Shown one piece after another: positions 8,616-16,379 of a stretch of DNA of 54,197 nt. Under the pieces are notes generated by a model. That model was not told where the DNA came from and did not search any database. It was given only the letters and a program-made list of their open reading frames with translations. The stretch's first letter is position 1. Every line of letters starts with the position of its first letter. This DNA is from Candidatus Solibacter sp. Its GTDB lineage: Bacteria; Acidobacteriota; Terriglobia; Bryobacterales; Bryobacteraceae. Both the position numbers and the translations under genes were made by a program. The stretch lies in assembly GCA_013822245.1 (NCBI GenBank), contig PNKE01000067.1, positions 1 to 54,197 on the forward strand, given 5' to 3'.

Positions 8616-10799
8616 ATGCCTGATGTTCTTCAGTTCAAAATCCACGGTATGGATTGCGCGGAGGAAGCTGGCATTCTGAAGCGCGAACTTCGCGAACTGG
8701 CCGGCGATGAGTCGAATCTCTCGTTCGATATCCTCAACGCACGTATGACTCTGAAGAACGCCGGGCGCCTCTCGGCCCAGCAGGTCATCGAAATCGTGGC
8801 GAAGACCGGCATGTCCGCCGAATTGTGGGCTGGCCCCGGCCAGCTTGCACGCCAGTCTGAGACCAGAAGTTGGTGGCGGGATGCCCGAACCGTTGCGACG
8901 GTGCTCAGCGGCTCGCTGGTCGTTGCAGGCTTCTCCGCCCACGCCGCGCTTAGTGGCAGTTTACTGGCGGCATTGTCCGCGGAGCATGCCGGCGCGGTCG
9001 GCATGACGCCTGTTCCCGCGCCCGTTCGGGTGCTCTATTTTCTTGCCGTACTCGCCGGAGCCTGGTACGTCCTGCCAAAGGCGTGGTTGTCCCTGCGGCG
9101 GCTACGCCCGGACATGAACCTCCTGATGACCGTGGCGGTGATTGGCGCTGTCGCTCTCGGGCAGTGGCTAGAGGCTGCCACAGTCTCCTGCCTTTTCGCA
9201 CTGTCTCTGGCCCTGGAATCCTGGAGCGTCGGACGCGCCAGACGTGCGGTAGAAGCTCTCATGAAGATCGCCCCGGAATCCGTCGGTGTGTTGGAATCCG
9301 ATGGCACGATCCGCGAAACACCCTCGGCGAGTGTTCCGGTGGGTACGCTTTTCCGGGTCAGGCCGGGGGAGCGGATCGGGCTGGACGGCACGGTTGTGGA
9401 AGGGACGACTGATGTCAACCAGGCTCCGATCACAGGGGAGAGTCTCCCCATCACCAAGGAGCCGGGGGGTGCCGTCTTTGCCGGGACCATCAATGGAAAC
9501 GGTGTAATCGATGTGCGCTCGACTAAGAGCGCAAGCGACACCACGCTCGCACATGTCATCCGGCTCGTAGCGGAGAGCCAAGGCCGCCGCTCCCCCGCAG
9601 AACAGTGGGTGAATCGCTTTGCCATGGTCTATACGCCAACGGTTTTCGCGGTAGCGATTCTGACGGCGCTTGTTCCGCCGCTCTTGTTTCATCAACCATG
9701 GGCGACGTGGATCTACCAGTCGCTTGTACTTCTGGTGATCGGCTGCCCGTGCGCACTCGTGATCTCAACGCCGGTGAGCATCGTCGCTGGTCTTGCTGCC
9801 GCAGCCCGGAACGGTGTACTCGTCAAGGGCGGATTGGCGCTGGAGACACCGGCGCGGCTCAAAGCGATTGCCATGGACAAGACCGGCACGCTGACGGAGG
9901 GCAAGCCGTCGGTAGTCAAGGTCGTCGCGCTGAACGGTCACACTGAGGAGGAGCTGCTTGAGCGTGCCGGTGCGCTGGAGTCCTCAAACCAGCATCCTCT
10001 GGCGCTTGCGATATCCGACTACGTCAGTGCGCGCGGTCTGCAGCCGGGGCCGAGTACTGAGTTCACACTGGTTCCCGGCAAGGGTGCGACAGCGCGTCTT
10101 GACGGCAGAGCCTTCTGGCTGGGCTCGCACAGGTTTCTCGAGGAACGCGGGCAAGAGACGCCCGAAGTCCACTCACTGCTCGGGGAGTTGTCGGCTACAG
10201 GGCATTCCGTCGTCGTCATTGGTAACGAAGCCCACGTGTGCGGGTTCATTGCGCTGGCCGACCGCCTTCGGCCCGGCATCCCGGAGCTGCTGGCGGCGAC
10301 CCGCGCCCTCGGTGTGCCCCATATCGTGATGTTAACTGGTGACAACGAAGGAACCGCACGGACGATCGCCCGGCAGGCAGGAATTGACGAAATTCGGGCT
10401 GAGCTCCTGCCGGCCGACAAGGTGGCCGCCATCGAGTCCCTCGTTCAGCAATACGGGTCGGTGGCCATGATAGGCGATGGCGTGAACGACGCGCCAGCCA
10501 TGGCCCGCGCCAGCCTTGGAATTGCCATGGGCGCCATCGGGAGCGACGCGGCAATCGAGGCTGCCGACGTCGCGCTCATGTCGGATGATTTGCATCAACT
10601 GCCATGGCTCATCGCTCACTCCCGGCGGACACTTGCGATCATCCGCCAGAACATCTTCCTGTCATTGGCGGTCAAGTTCGTCTTTGTCGCCCTGACGTTC
10701 GCCGGACATGCATCGCTTTGGGCCGCCATCGCCGCGGACATGGGGGTTTCGCTGCTGGTGATCTTCAACGCACTTCGTTTGCTGCAATCGAAGCCATAG
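8616..10799 (+). CDS. P1B-2-type heavy-metal ATPase (Zn/Cd/Pb class)
   Basis: 727 aa from the ATG at 8616, chosen because AAAGGAG lies 12 bases upstream. An N-terminal HMA domain has GMDCAEE, a CxxE site typical of Zn/Pb/Cd exporters instead of CxxC. It is followed by a TGES actuator loop, the C377-P-C379 motif with downstream SxP, phosphorylated D421 in DKTGTLTEG, HPLA, TGDN and GDGVNDAPAMA. The last helices carry the Lys and the DMG motif of the P1B-2 subgroup. It pumps metal from cytoplasm to periplasm, where the RND system can take over. The gap from the previous gene is 83 nt. Confidence 0.92.
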   Translation: MPDVLQFKIHGMDCAEEAGILKRELRELAGDESNLSFDILNARMTLKNAGRLSAQQVIEIVAKTGMSAELWAGPGQLARQSETRSWWRDARTVATVLSGSLVVAGFSAHAALSGSLLAALSAEHAGAVGMTPVPAPVRVLYFLAVLAGAWYVLPKAWLSLRRLRPDMNLLMTVAVIGAVALGQWLEAATVSCLFALSLALESWSVGRARRAVEALMKIAPESVGVLESDGTIRETPSASVPVGTLFRVRPGERIGLDGTVVEGTTDVNQAPITGESLPITKEPGGAVFAGTINGNGVIDVRSTKSASDTTLAHVIRLVAESQGRRSPAEQWVNRFAMVYTPTVFAVAILTALVPPLLFHQPWATWIYQSLVLLVIGCPCALVISTPVSIVAGLAAAARNGVLVKGGLALETPARLKAIAMDKTGTLTEGKPSVVKVVALNGHTEEELLERAGALESSNQHPLALAISDYVSARGLQPGPSTEFTLVPGKGATARLDGRAFWLGSHRFLEERGQETPEVHSLLGELSATGHSVVVIGNEAHVCGFIALADRLRPGIPELLAATRALGVPHIVMLTGDNEGTARTIARQAGIDEIRAELLPADKVAAIESLVQQYGSVAMIGDGVNDAPAMARASLGIAMGAIGSDAAIEAADVALMSDDLHQLPWLIAHSRRTLAIIRQNIFLSLAVKFVFVALTFAGHASLWAAIAADMGVSLLVIFNALRLLQSKP

Positions 10800-10821
10800 A
10801 ATCGTATCTGAGGAGATTGAA

Positions 10822-11208
10822 ATGCAACCATTTGAGCGGACGGTAACTACAGAGAAGACGTTTGATGAGGCGGTCGAGGCGGTCGAGAGGAAGGCCGCCG
10901 AAAAGGGCTTTCGCGTCCTGCATACGCACGACGTCGCGGCAACGCTGGCCGAAAAAGGATTCCCGCGATCACCCCTGAAGATCATCGAGATCTGCAACGC
11001 GAAGTATGCGAGCCAGGTGCTGGCTCGGGACGTGAAGATCTCCCTGATGCTGCCCTGTCCGATCAGCGTCTTCGTCCAACAGGACAAGACGCATATCAGC
11101 ACGTTGCTCCCATCTTCGATCTCGCAGTTCTACCCGGAGGCCGGCATCGAAGAGTTGGCGGGCGAGGTGGAAGCCATTGTCCTCCAAATTGTTGATGAGG
11201 CGCGATGA
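10822..11208 (+). CDS. DUF302 family protein
   Basis: 128 aa. AGGAGATT precedes the ATG, 22 nt after the ATPase stop, so co-transcription is likely. The sequence fits DUF302: a KTFDEAVEAVERKAAEKGF start, HDVAATLAEKGF, then ICNAKYASQVLARD and LMLPCPISVFVQQDKTHIST. The family is a small alpha/beta fold, often near metal or oxidative-stress genes, of unknown biochemical function. It is the last gene of the metal cluster. Confidence 0.8.
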   Translation: MQPFERTVTTEKTFDEAVEAVERKAAEKGFRVLHTHDVAATLAEKGFPRSPLKIIEICNAKYASQVLARDVKISLMLPCPISVFVQQDKTHISTLLPSSISQFYPEAGIEELAGEVEAIVLQIVDEAR

Positions 11209-11962
11209 TCTTTCGCGCGTGACCGCACCTGTTTTCCGATGACGGCCGCACAAGGACGCCAGCATGCACCCGATGCGTTGAACTCGGGGCCACATGGACC
11301 GGGCGACAGGCAGAACTCTCAACGGAGTAGCCGCGGTCTCTGAGCGGTCAACCAGACCTCGGCGCCGCCCTCGTCATGGCCGCCGCTTCGCACTTTATTG
11401 TCAATAACTTACATTTCGGAGAGGTTGTTGGAAACCCGCTTTTTTGGGGAGCCACCCTCCCGAAAACGAACTTCCCGCTGGCTGATTTCGTTGACGCCAC
11501 CGGTGTCTGACCTCCCGCCCCTATCCCAAACATTCGCGGGTATTTGCGTTTCCAGCCAATTCTCCAGTTGGAGCCATCCCGGTCCGGGCCACGGACTGAA
11601 CCATGATGGTTCAGCCTTTCGGCCTCGCTGAACCCTCCAAACTCTCCACTTTCTCTGTTGACGGGTCCGACTTTGTTGACAGGCCGGTTGAGAAAGGGGG
11701 GGCGGCTGGTTACCTTCGAATCCCACAGTCACGACCCAGGTCCGAACTTCACCCGCCCATTATCTTGACAGCAGCGCTCGCCGCCGCTCCCGCCTGTATC
11801 CGCCACATTCCGCGCCGGTTGCGCGCTGCGCCTTCTCTCTCGTTGGAAACATGCAGCCGAAGACGGCCGGCATCATTGCGCTGCGCCGCTTTCAGCCGAT
11901 CGCCTGGACTGTAAACCGGGAAGTGTGCCAGTGACGAGCGGAGGTCCAATGGCCATGGGCGG
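11209..11962. other. 754-base gap between converging genes; repeat inside, no gene seen
   Basis: Convergent space between the DUF302 gene (+) and the sigma-54 activator (-). I see no convincing terminator. The middle (11441-11724) matches a stretch at 33157-33441. The flanks, 11209-11440 and 11725-11962, show no coding signal. Confidence 0.6.
11441..11724 (+). repeat. Dispersed ~285-bp intergenic repeat, copy 1
   Basis: Alignable almost end to end with 33157-33441, roughly three quarters identical by eye. It runs from TTTTTGGGGAGCCAC to TTCGAATCCCA. It contains a 19-bp palindrome at 11596-11614 (CTGAACCAT-G-ATGGTTCAG). Both copies stay open in one frame on the - strand with similar Arg/Glu-rich translations, but composition makes real coding doubtful. 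Copy 2 abuts a truncated serine recombinase, so this may be the edge of a mobile element whose recombinase is gone here. Confidence 0.7.
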
Positions 11963-14080
11963 TCAGAGATCCTTGCGAGAGATGCCCAGCTTGCGCATGA
12001 GGGCGTTCAATGTCGTCCTTGGCATTCCGAGCCGGGTTGCCGCTTTGCTTACGACGCCGTCAGATTCCCGGAGCATGCGGATGACATGCTCCCTCTCGAT
12101 GTGCTCGAGGGTGCTGTCGCCCGCGGGAACGGAGGCATTGGCGCGGATCTCGGCCAAGGGCGCACGCAGGCTGGGGCCGCGGGAAAGAATGACCGATCTT
12201 TCGACGAAGTTCTCCAACTCCCGCACGTTGCCCGGCCAGGGCCAGGCCGCCAGGGCCTTCATCGTATCGGCCGGGATCTTGTCGATCTGCTTGCCCATTG
12301 CCCGCGAGTATTTGTGGGTGAAGTGGCGGGCCAGAATCGGGATGTCGTCGGGGTGGTCTCGCAACGGGGGTGTGGTGATCGGGAAGACTTTGAGCCGGTA
12401 GTAGAGATCGCTGCGAAAGAGCTTGTCGCCCATCATCTGCGTCAGGTTGCGGTTAGTCGCGGCGACCAGACGGACATCGATGGGAATCGTACGGGTGCCG
12501 CCCAGGCGTTCGAAAGCTTTTTCCTGCAAGGCGCGGAGAAGTTTGGGCTGAAGCTCCAGCGGGATGTCGCCGACCTCGTCCAGAAAAAGCGTCCCCCTGT
12601 GGGCCATCTCGAAGCGGCCGATCTTCTGCCCCAGGGCGCCCGTGAAGGCGCCTCGCTCGTAGCCAAACAATTCGCTTTCGAGAAGCCCGGTTGGAATTGC
12701 GGCACAGTTCAAGGTGATGAAGGGGAAGCTTCTGCGGGAGCTCAATCGGTGGACAGCGCGCGCCACCAACTCCTTCCCGGTGCCGGTCTCACCGAGGATC
12801 AACACATTGGCATCTGTCGGGGCGACGACCTCAACCTGCCTTAGGACCCGTCTCAGTGCTGCACTAGTCCCGACCATCTCCTCGAAGTTCTGTGTGATCG
12901 CGACATCATGGTCTCCGACACTCTCGATCTGGTCGCGCTCGCGGAGGTCCTGAACAAATGTGATCCAACGGAATGGGGACAGTTTCAACACGGCGGTGGC
13001 AACAAGAACCGGCACTCGAGACCCGTCTCTGCACACCAGATCCTTCTCATAAGGAGTGCAGGCTCCGAACCTGAGGCCTTCTTCATGCGCCAGATCGTCG
13101 AGGTCGGAAAATTCCGGGGGAGTGAGATCGGGCCAGTGCAGGCGGCCTGCCTGCAGGTCTTCGCGGCTGTACCCCACCAGTTTGAGGAACGAGTCGTTGG
13201 CTTCGGGAACACGGTCGAACTCGCCTGAAACCACGCCGGCGATGGTCGAAACGGACGGGACAGGGCGGATGCGCGCACGGCTGCGGCGAAGCTTCTCGTC
13301 CTTCTCATGGCGCTCGCTGAAGTCACGCACCACCCTGGCGAAGCCCTGAAGTTCGCCACCTTCATCTCTCAATGCCATCGTGATGACGTTGGCCCAGAAT
13401 CGAGAACCGTCGCCCCGGACATGCCAGCCTTCGGTTCCGAAGTGACCGTCAGTAGCGGACCGGTCCAGTTCCTGTTGCGGCTCCGTGCATGGTCCATCAT
13501 CACCGGGATAGAGAAAAGATACGTGTTGGCCAGTCGCCTCGCCTCCGCTGTAGCCGTAAATTCGTGCAGCTCCCGCATACCAATCGACGATGCATCCGTC
13601 CACGCCCAGCAGAAACAGCGCAAAATCCTGGACCCAGGCGGGAATCTGATTCGTGCCGGCCTTGCCGGCTCCCACCGACTGATTTGATGACGGCTTGTCG
13701 CTCAGGACAAGTAGGTGGCGTACCGGCAACACGTTCTCTTTGGCTACGAACTCTACCTCTGCCGGGGCGCCATCCGGGCCGGCCAGTCGAAGCGTACCTT
13801 TGTGTTCGCCCCTGCCCAGGAAGGCGCGCCAAAGTTCAGAGATCTGGGGCCGGAATGCCGGATCCGCAAGATCGTCTATTTTCTGGCCGATAATCCTGGT
13901 CCGCGGGATCCCAAGCAACTTGCCGGCGCCGACGCTGGCGTCCCTGTAGTTGCGATCGTTGTCGGCGATGAGAATGGGAACCGATGGGTGATAGACGATG
14001 GCGCGGAAGAGGAGCTCAAGTTCTCTTGGACCGTTTTCCAGGAGCCAACCGGCGGGTGTCTGTGAACATTCAGAGCCCAA
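11963..14080 (-). CDS. Sigma-54-dependent activator with three PAS domains
   Basis: 705 aa. There is no receiver domain. Three PAS-like domains occupy roughly residues 20-130, 145-270 and 280-400. The AAA+ domain has Walker A GETGTGKE at ~430, the sigma-54 contact loop GAFTGA at ~478, and Walker B GTLFLDEVGDI. The C-terminal ~45 residues form a Fis-type helix-turn-helix (VSKAATRLGMPRTTLNALMRKLGI). Proteins of this build are often labelled FhlA-like. It should activate -24/-12 promoters from upstream palindromes. Six matching palindromes lie within 8.1 kb upstream of it, and four promoters of this class are within 8.2 kb. PAS domains suggest a small ligand, redox or light input; the signal is unknown. 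Confidence 0.92.
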   Translation of the reverse strand: MGSECSQTPAGWLLENGPRELELLFRAIVYHPSVPILIADNDRNYRDASVGAGKLLGIPRTRIIGQKIDDLADPAFRPQISELWRAFLGRGEHKGTLRLAGPDGAPAEVEFVAKENVLPVRHLLVLSDKPSSNQSVGAGKAGTNQIPAWVQDFALFLLGVDGCIVDWYAGAARIYGYSGGEATGQHVSFLYPGDDGPCTEPQQELDRSATDGHFGTEGWHVRGDGSRFWANVITMALRDEGGELQGFARVVRDFSERHEKDEKLRRSRARIRPVPSVSTIAGVVSGEFDRVPEANDSFLKLVGYSREDLQAGRLHWPDLTPPEFSDLDDLAHEEGLRFGACTPYEKDLVCRDGSRVPVLVATAVLKLSPFRWITFVQDLRERDQIESVGDHDVAITQNFEEMVGTSAALRRVLRQVEVVAPTDANVLILGETGTGKELVARAVHRLSSRRSFPFITLNCAAIPTGLLESELFGYERGAFTGALGQKIGRFEMAHRGTLFLDEVGDIPLELQPKLLRALQEKAFERLGGTRTIPIDVRLVAATNRNLTQMMGDKLFRSDLYYRLKVFPITTPPLRDHPDDIPILARHFTHKYSRAMGKQIDKIPADTMKALAAWPWPGNVRELENFVERSVILSRGPSLRAPLAEIRANASVPAGDSTLEHIEREHVIRMLRESDGVVSKAATRLGMPRTTLNALMRKLGISRKDL

Positions 14081-14239
14081 TTCGTCTCCTTAACCCCTAC
14101 CCCAAGGTGTCCGGCCCAGAGTGGACTCCCACGGCAACTCTGCATGTGGAGAGGAGCGATGTCGAACAGGCCGACGCCAATAGCTTAATCCCAAAGCCCG
14201 CTCAATACTACCATTATCCGAATCGTGCCGCCGCGCAGG

Positions 14240-14257
14240 TTGACCATATCCGGTCAC
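14240..14257. promoter_or_regulatory. TTGACC-N6-GGTCAC palindrome (candidate activator site)
   Basis: TTGACC-ATATCC-GGTCAC, 160 nt upstream of the activator start codon. It shares both half-sites and the 6-nt spacer with the sites at 14423, 19030, 20049, 22124 and 22142. Autoregulation of the activator is the simplest reading. Confidence 0.6.
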
Positions 14258-14422
14258 GCAACGGAGACTGGGCGGACTCGCCTCTGGCAGACTCGGACAC
14301 GGGAGCGCCGCAATCTCCATGCTCGGCGTTCGTGGCTTCATCGTTTGTTTTCCCGATCTTGAGGTATAGAAAGCGAGCACTGATGCGGGAGTCTGCCCGC
14401 GGAAATCGGCAAGTCGCAGAAG

Positions 14423-14438
14423 TGACCATTAATGGTCA
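14423..14438. promoter_or_regulatory. Perfect 16-bp palindrome TGACC-ATTAAT-GGTCA
   Basis: Self-complementary over all 16 bases, the same core as the other TGACC-N6-GGTCA sites. A further half-site, TGACCATAT, follows at 14441. No adjacent -24/-12 promoter is apparent. Confidence 0.65.
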
Positions 14439-14818
14439 GGTGACCATATCGCGCCGGAGTTGGCTTCGTTCGCATTCTCATCCAAGGTTGCCGCGTGATG
14501 AACGCGGTGCTCAGGTGAGAGATATTGGATTGCAGTTTGACTCATGTGAAAATGCGCAGTTAACCGAGGAAACAGACTCCTCGCACTCACGAGGCGAGGG
14601 CTCGCCTTTCGGCAAGCCCCACCGTCGTCTCCTCCGGGCGGCGCGCAACTTTCTTGGCTGATTAGCCGGAAAGCTGCCTCTCTACCCCTCCTCCAGACCG
14701 CGCATCTCGATGTCCCAGTCGTGACGCGCTGTCCAAGTGGTAGGTGCGCGCAATAGGTAGAGCACGCCGGTGGCCAAACGCAGGAATAGGGCGGGCGGAT
14801 CCGAGGCTTCGGGTAGGC

Positions 14819-15853
14819 TCAGCGTTTTTCTTCCAGCACACGCTTGATGTTGATCAGGAGGTTCTCTTGCGCGGAGCGCGTGCGGCTGACGATCACCATT
14901 CTTAGAAGGGACCCCTTCCAACCGGTGAGGCCCTGTTGGGTAGATCCTTTCAAGCTGATGAGATAAAAGCCCTTCTCGTCAGTGCGGCCGCTTCCCCTGA
15001 CGCAGGCAGTGAGGTCCAGTGCGAGCTGGAAGTAATGGCTGGCGTAGAGTTGCTTCACCGCGAGTACCTGCACTGGACCCTTGGGACCCGACGAATGGTA
15101 GGAGATCGCATGATTCAGGCGTAGCGTCGGCTTCATGCCGAAGTTGACCCTTTCCCAGTAGAACAGCGATTCCGACTCCTCCAGTCTGGTATTTGGGTAG
15201 TCGAGCAGGTAGCGGTTCAGTTCTGGAAGGTAGACGGGCAGAACCTCGGAACGGCCGAGCAACGACTGGAGTTGGGCGTTCACATCGAAGGGGTTGTCCG
15301 TGTCGCGATAGCTTCCGAGGACTCGATTGCCATCCTGCTGATAGCGGCGGAGGAGATCGAGGGCCATGGTCCGGACACGGTAGTTCACATGATTGGGGGC
15401 ATCGGGCCGGGACCAGTCAATCGACCGTTGCAGGTCCTGCATGGCATCAGCCGGCAACTGCACGCCGCACTTGCCTGGGCGGCATGATCTCAGGTTCCTG
15501 ACGTCATCCGGTTCAAGATTGAATCCTTCCAGATCCGAGAGCACGGGGGGATCGCTGAAGCGGGCGACACCGAGGTAGCTTGGCGAACGGCGCAGCCAGG
15601 CGGGATCGAGAGCAAGTTTGAGGTATTGCTCGGGGTTGGCGTTCACGAACACGGCGCCGAAAATGATGATTTCAGCCGGCGTCTTGGACGGAATCACCTT
15701 GGCGACGGCCTTTCCGCGGGAGATCATTGCGATCTGGGAGTCGGTCAATCCCATCTGCTGCCGGAAGAAGTGGTAGGGTTCCCGGGGGGTCTCGGCGGTG
15801 CACATCAGAGCGCCGGAGAGGATGAGACCGGGCAGAGTCACCGCCTTAATCAT
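14819..15853 (-). CDS. Conserved secreted protein of unknown function
   Basis: 344 aa. A signal peptide (MIKAVTLPGLILSGALMCTA) precedes a soluble domain. It has a block around residues 100-145 (ARFSDPPVLSDLEGF, then LRSCRPGKCGVQLPADAM and SIDW) and later LDYPNTRLEESESLFYWE. I recognise this pattern from unannotated secreted proteins in proteobacteria and acidobacteria, with two conserved cysteines in CRxGxCG; no function is known to me. The gene is separated from csbD upstream by a likely terminator, so it probably has its own promoter, which I cannot place. Confidence 0.7.
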   Translation of the reverse strand: MIKAVTLPGLILSGALMCTAETPREPYHFFRQQMGLTDSQIAMISRGKAVAKVIPSKTPAEIIIFGAVFVNANPEQYLKLALDPAWLRRSPSYLGVARFSDPPVLSDLEGFNLEPDDVRNLRSCRPGKCGVQLPADAMQDLQRSIDWSRPDAPNHVNYRVRTMALDLLRRYQQDGNRVLGSYRDTDNPFDVNAQLQSLLGRSEVLPVYLPELNRYLLDYPNTRLEESESLFYWERVNFGMKPTLRLNHAISYHSSGPKGPVQVLAVKQLYASHYFQLALDLTACVRGSGRTDEKGFYLISLKGSTQQGLTGWKGSLLRMVIVSRTRSAQENLLINIKRVLEEKR

Positions 15854-15970
15854 GTTCGTCCACTCGCATGCCGTCGCTCACCTCAATCGGCGCAACGGGA
15901 ATTGTGCGGCGCTGATTGAGGATTGGAGCCTGCACATCAACTGTTGTCGCATCATCCGGCCTGCGTGCGC

Positions 15971-16048
15971 AAAAAAGGGAGTCCAGGGCGCCGGCGGCGA
16001 GCGCCACAGTCCGTAAGTCTCGCGCCGGCTGAGTCAACCCTGGACTCC
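15971..16048 (-). terminator. Rho-independent terminator of the SYLF-OmpA-CsbD transcript
   Basis: Read on the - strand, GGAGTCCAGGG (16048-16038) pairs perfectly with CCCTGGACTCC (15988-15978), followed by C and six T. The 49-nt loop holds an inner GC-rich inverted repeat that lengthens the stem. It lies about 20 nt after the csbD stop. Confidence 0.72.
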
Positions 16049-16068
16049 TGGAGTAAAACCGATATTGA

Positions 16069-16287
16069 TTAGCGCGCGGGAGTGGTGGAAGCCCACCGCT
16101 TCTCGAAGGCTTCGATGTGTTTCTCGGCAGCGTCCTTCGCCATCCCGTATCTCTCCTGGAGCCGGCCAGCCAATTGATCGCGCTTTCCCGCGATGACGTC
16201 CAGATCGTCGTCAGTGAGTTTTCCCCACTCTTCTTTGACTTTGCCCTTGAGCTGCATCCAGTTGCCTTCGAACGTGTCCCTATTCAT
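16069..16287 (-). CDS. CsbD family stress protein
   Basis: 72 aa, essentially the whole CsbD domain: NWMQLKGKVKEEWGKLTDDDL, then AGKRDQLAGRLQERYGM and a helical tail. CsbD proteins are small hydrophilic proteins of general stress regulons (sigma-B in Bacillus, envelope or osmotic stress in others); mechanism unknown. It lies 92 nt downstream of the OmpA-like gene on the same strand and just before a strong terminator. It is probably the last gene of a SYLF-OmpA-CsbD unit driven from the sigma-54-type promoter at 18935. Confidence 0.9.
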   Translation of the reverse strand: MNRDTFEGNWMQLKGKVKEEWGKLTDDDLDVIAGKRDQLAGRLQERYGMAKDAAEKHIEAFEKRWASTTPAR

Positions 16288-16379
16288 GATTTCTGCCTTT
16301 CTTTTATGTCGTCAGCAAATCACCACTGCCGTGAGGGAGGTGAGGTGCGCCCCTGTTTCGAAGCGCACCTCGACCTGGG

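Larger units (their letters stand above)
14081..14818. other. 738-base gap upstream of the sigma-54 activator; two palindromic sites, no gene seen
   Basis: The flanking genes are both on the - strand. A + frame runs through much of it, but codon use and the encoded residues do not look like a protein. The palindromes at 14240 and 14423 are the only clear elements. I found no GG-N10-GC promoter at the 82- or 113-nt spacing used elsewhere, on either strand. Confidence 0.6.

Noticed and set aside
11701-11730. TTCGAATCCCA resembling a tRNA T-loop end, i.e. an attachment-site remnant
   Set aside because: No acceptor stem, anticodon arm or CCA partner could be placed around it, and the second copy reads TTCGAACTCCC.
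11409-11732. A frame on the - strand through repeat copy 1, similar in translation to one in copy 2
   Set aside because: Both translations are Arg/Gln/Ser-rich without a recognisable fold, and no ribosome-binding site was seen. The similarity follows from DNA homology of the repeat.
14439-14452. GG-N10-GC over the half-site after the 14423 palindrome
   Set aside because: Neither element resembles TTGGC or TTGC beyond the invariant bases, and it overlaps the binding site.
13984-14661. 225-codon + strand frame through the gap upstream of the activator gene
   Set aside because: It overlaps the activator start, has no ribosome-binding site or family resemblance, and its composition looks like chance in high-GC DNA.
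15846-16037. 63-codon - strand frame between csbD and the 14819 gene
   Set aside because: It begins inside the arm of the csbD terminator hairpin and resembles no family.
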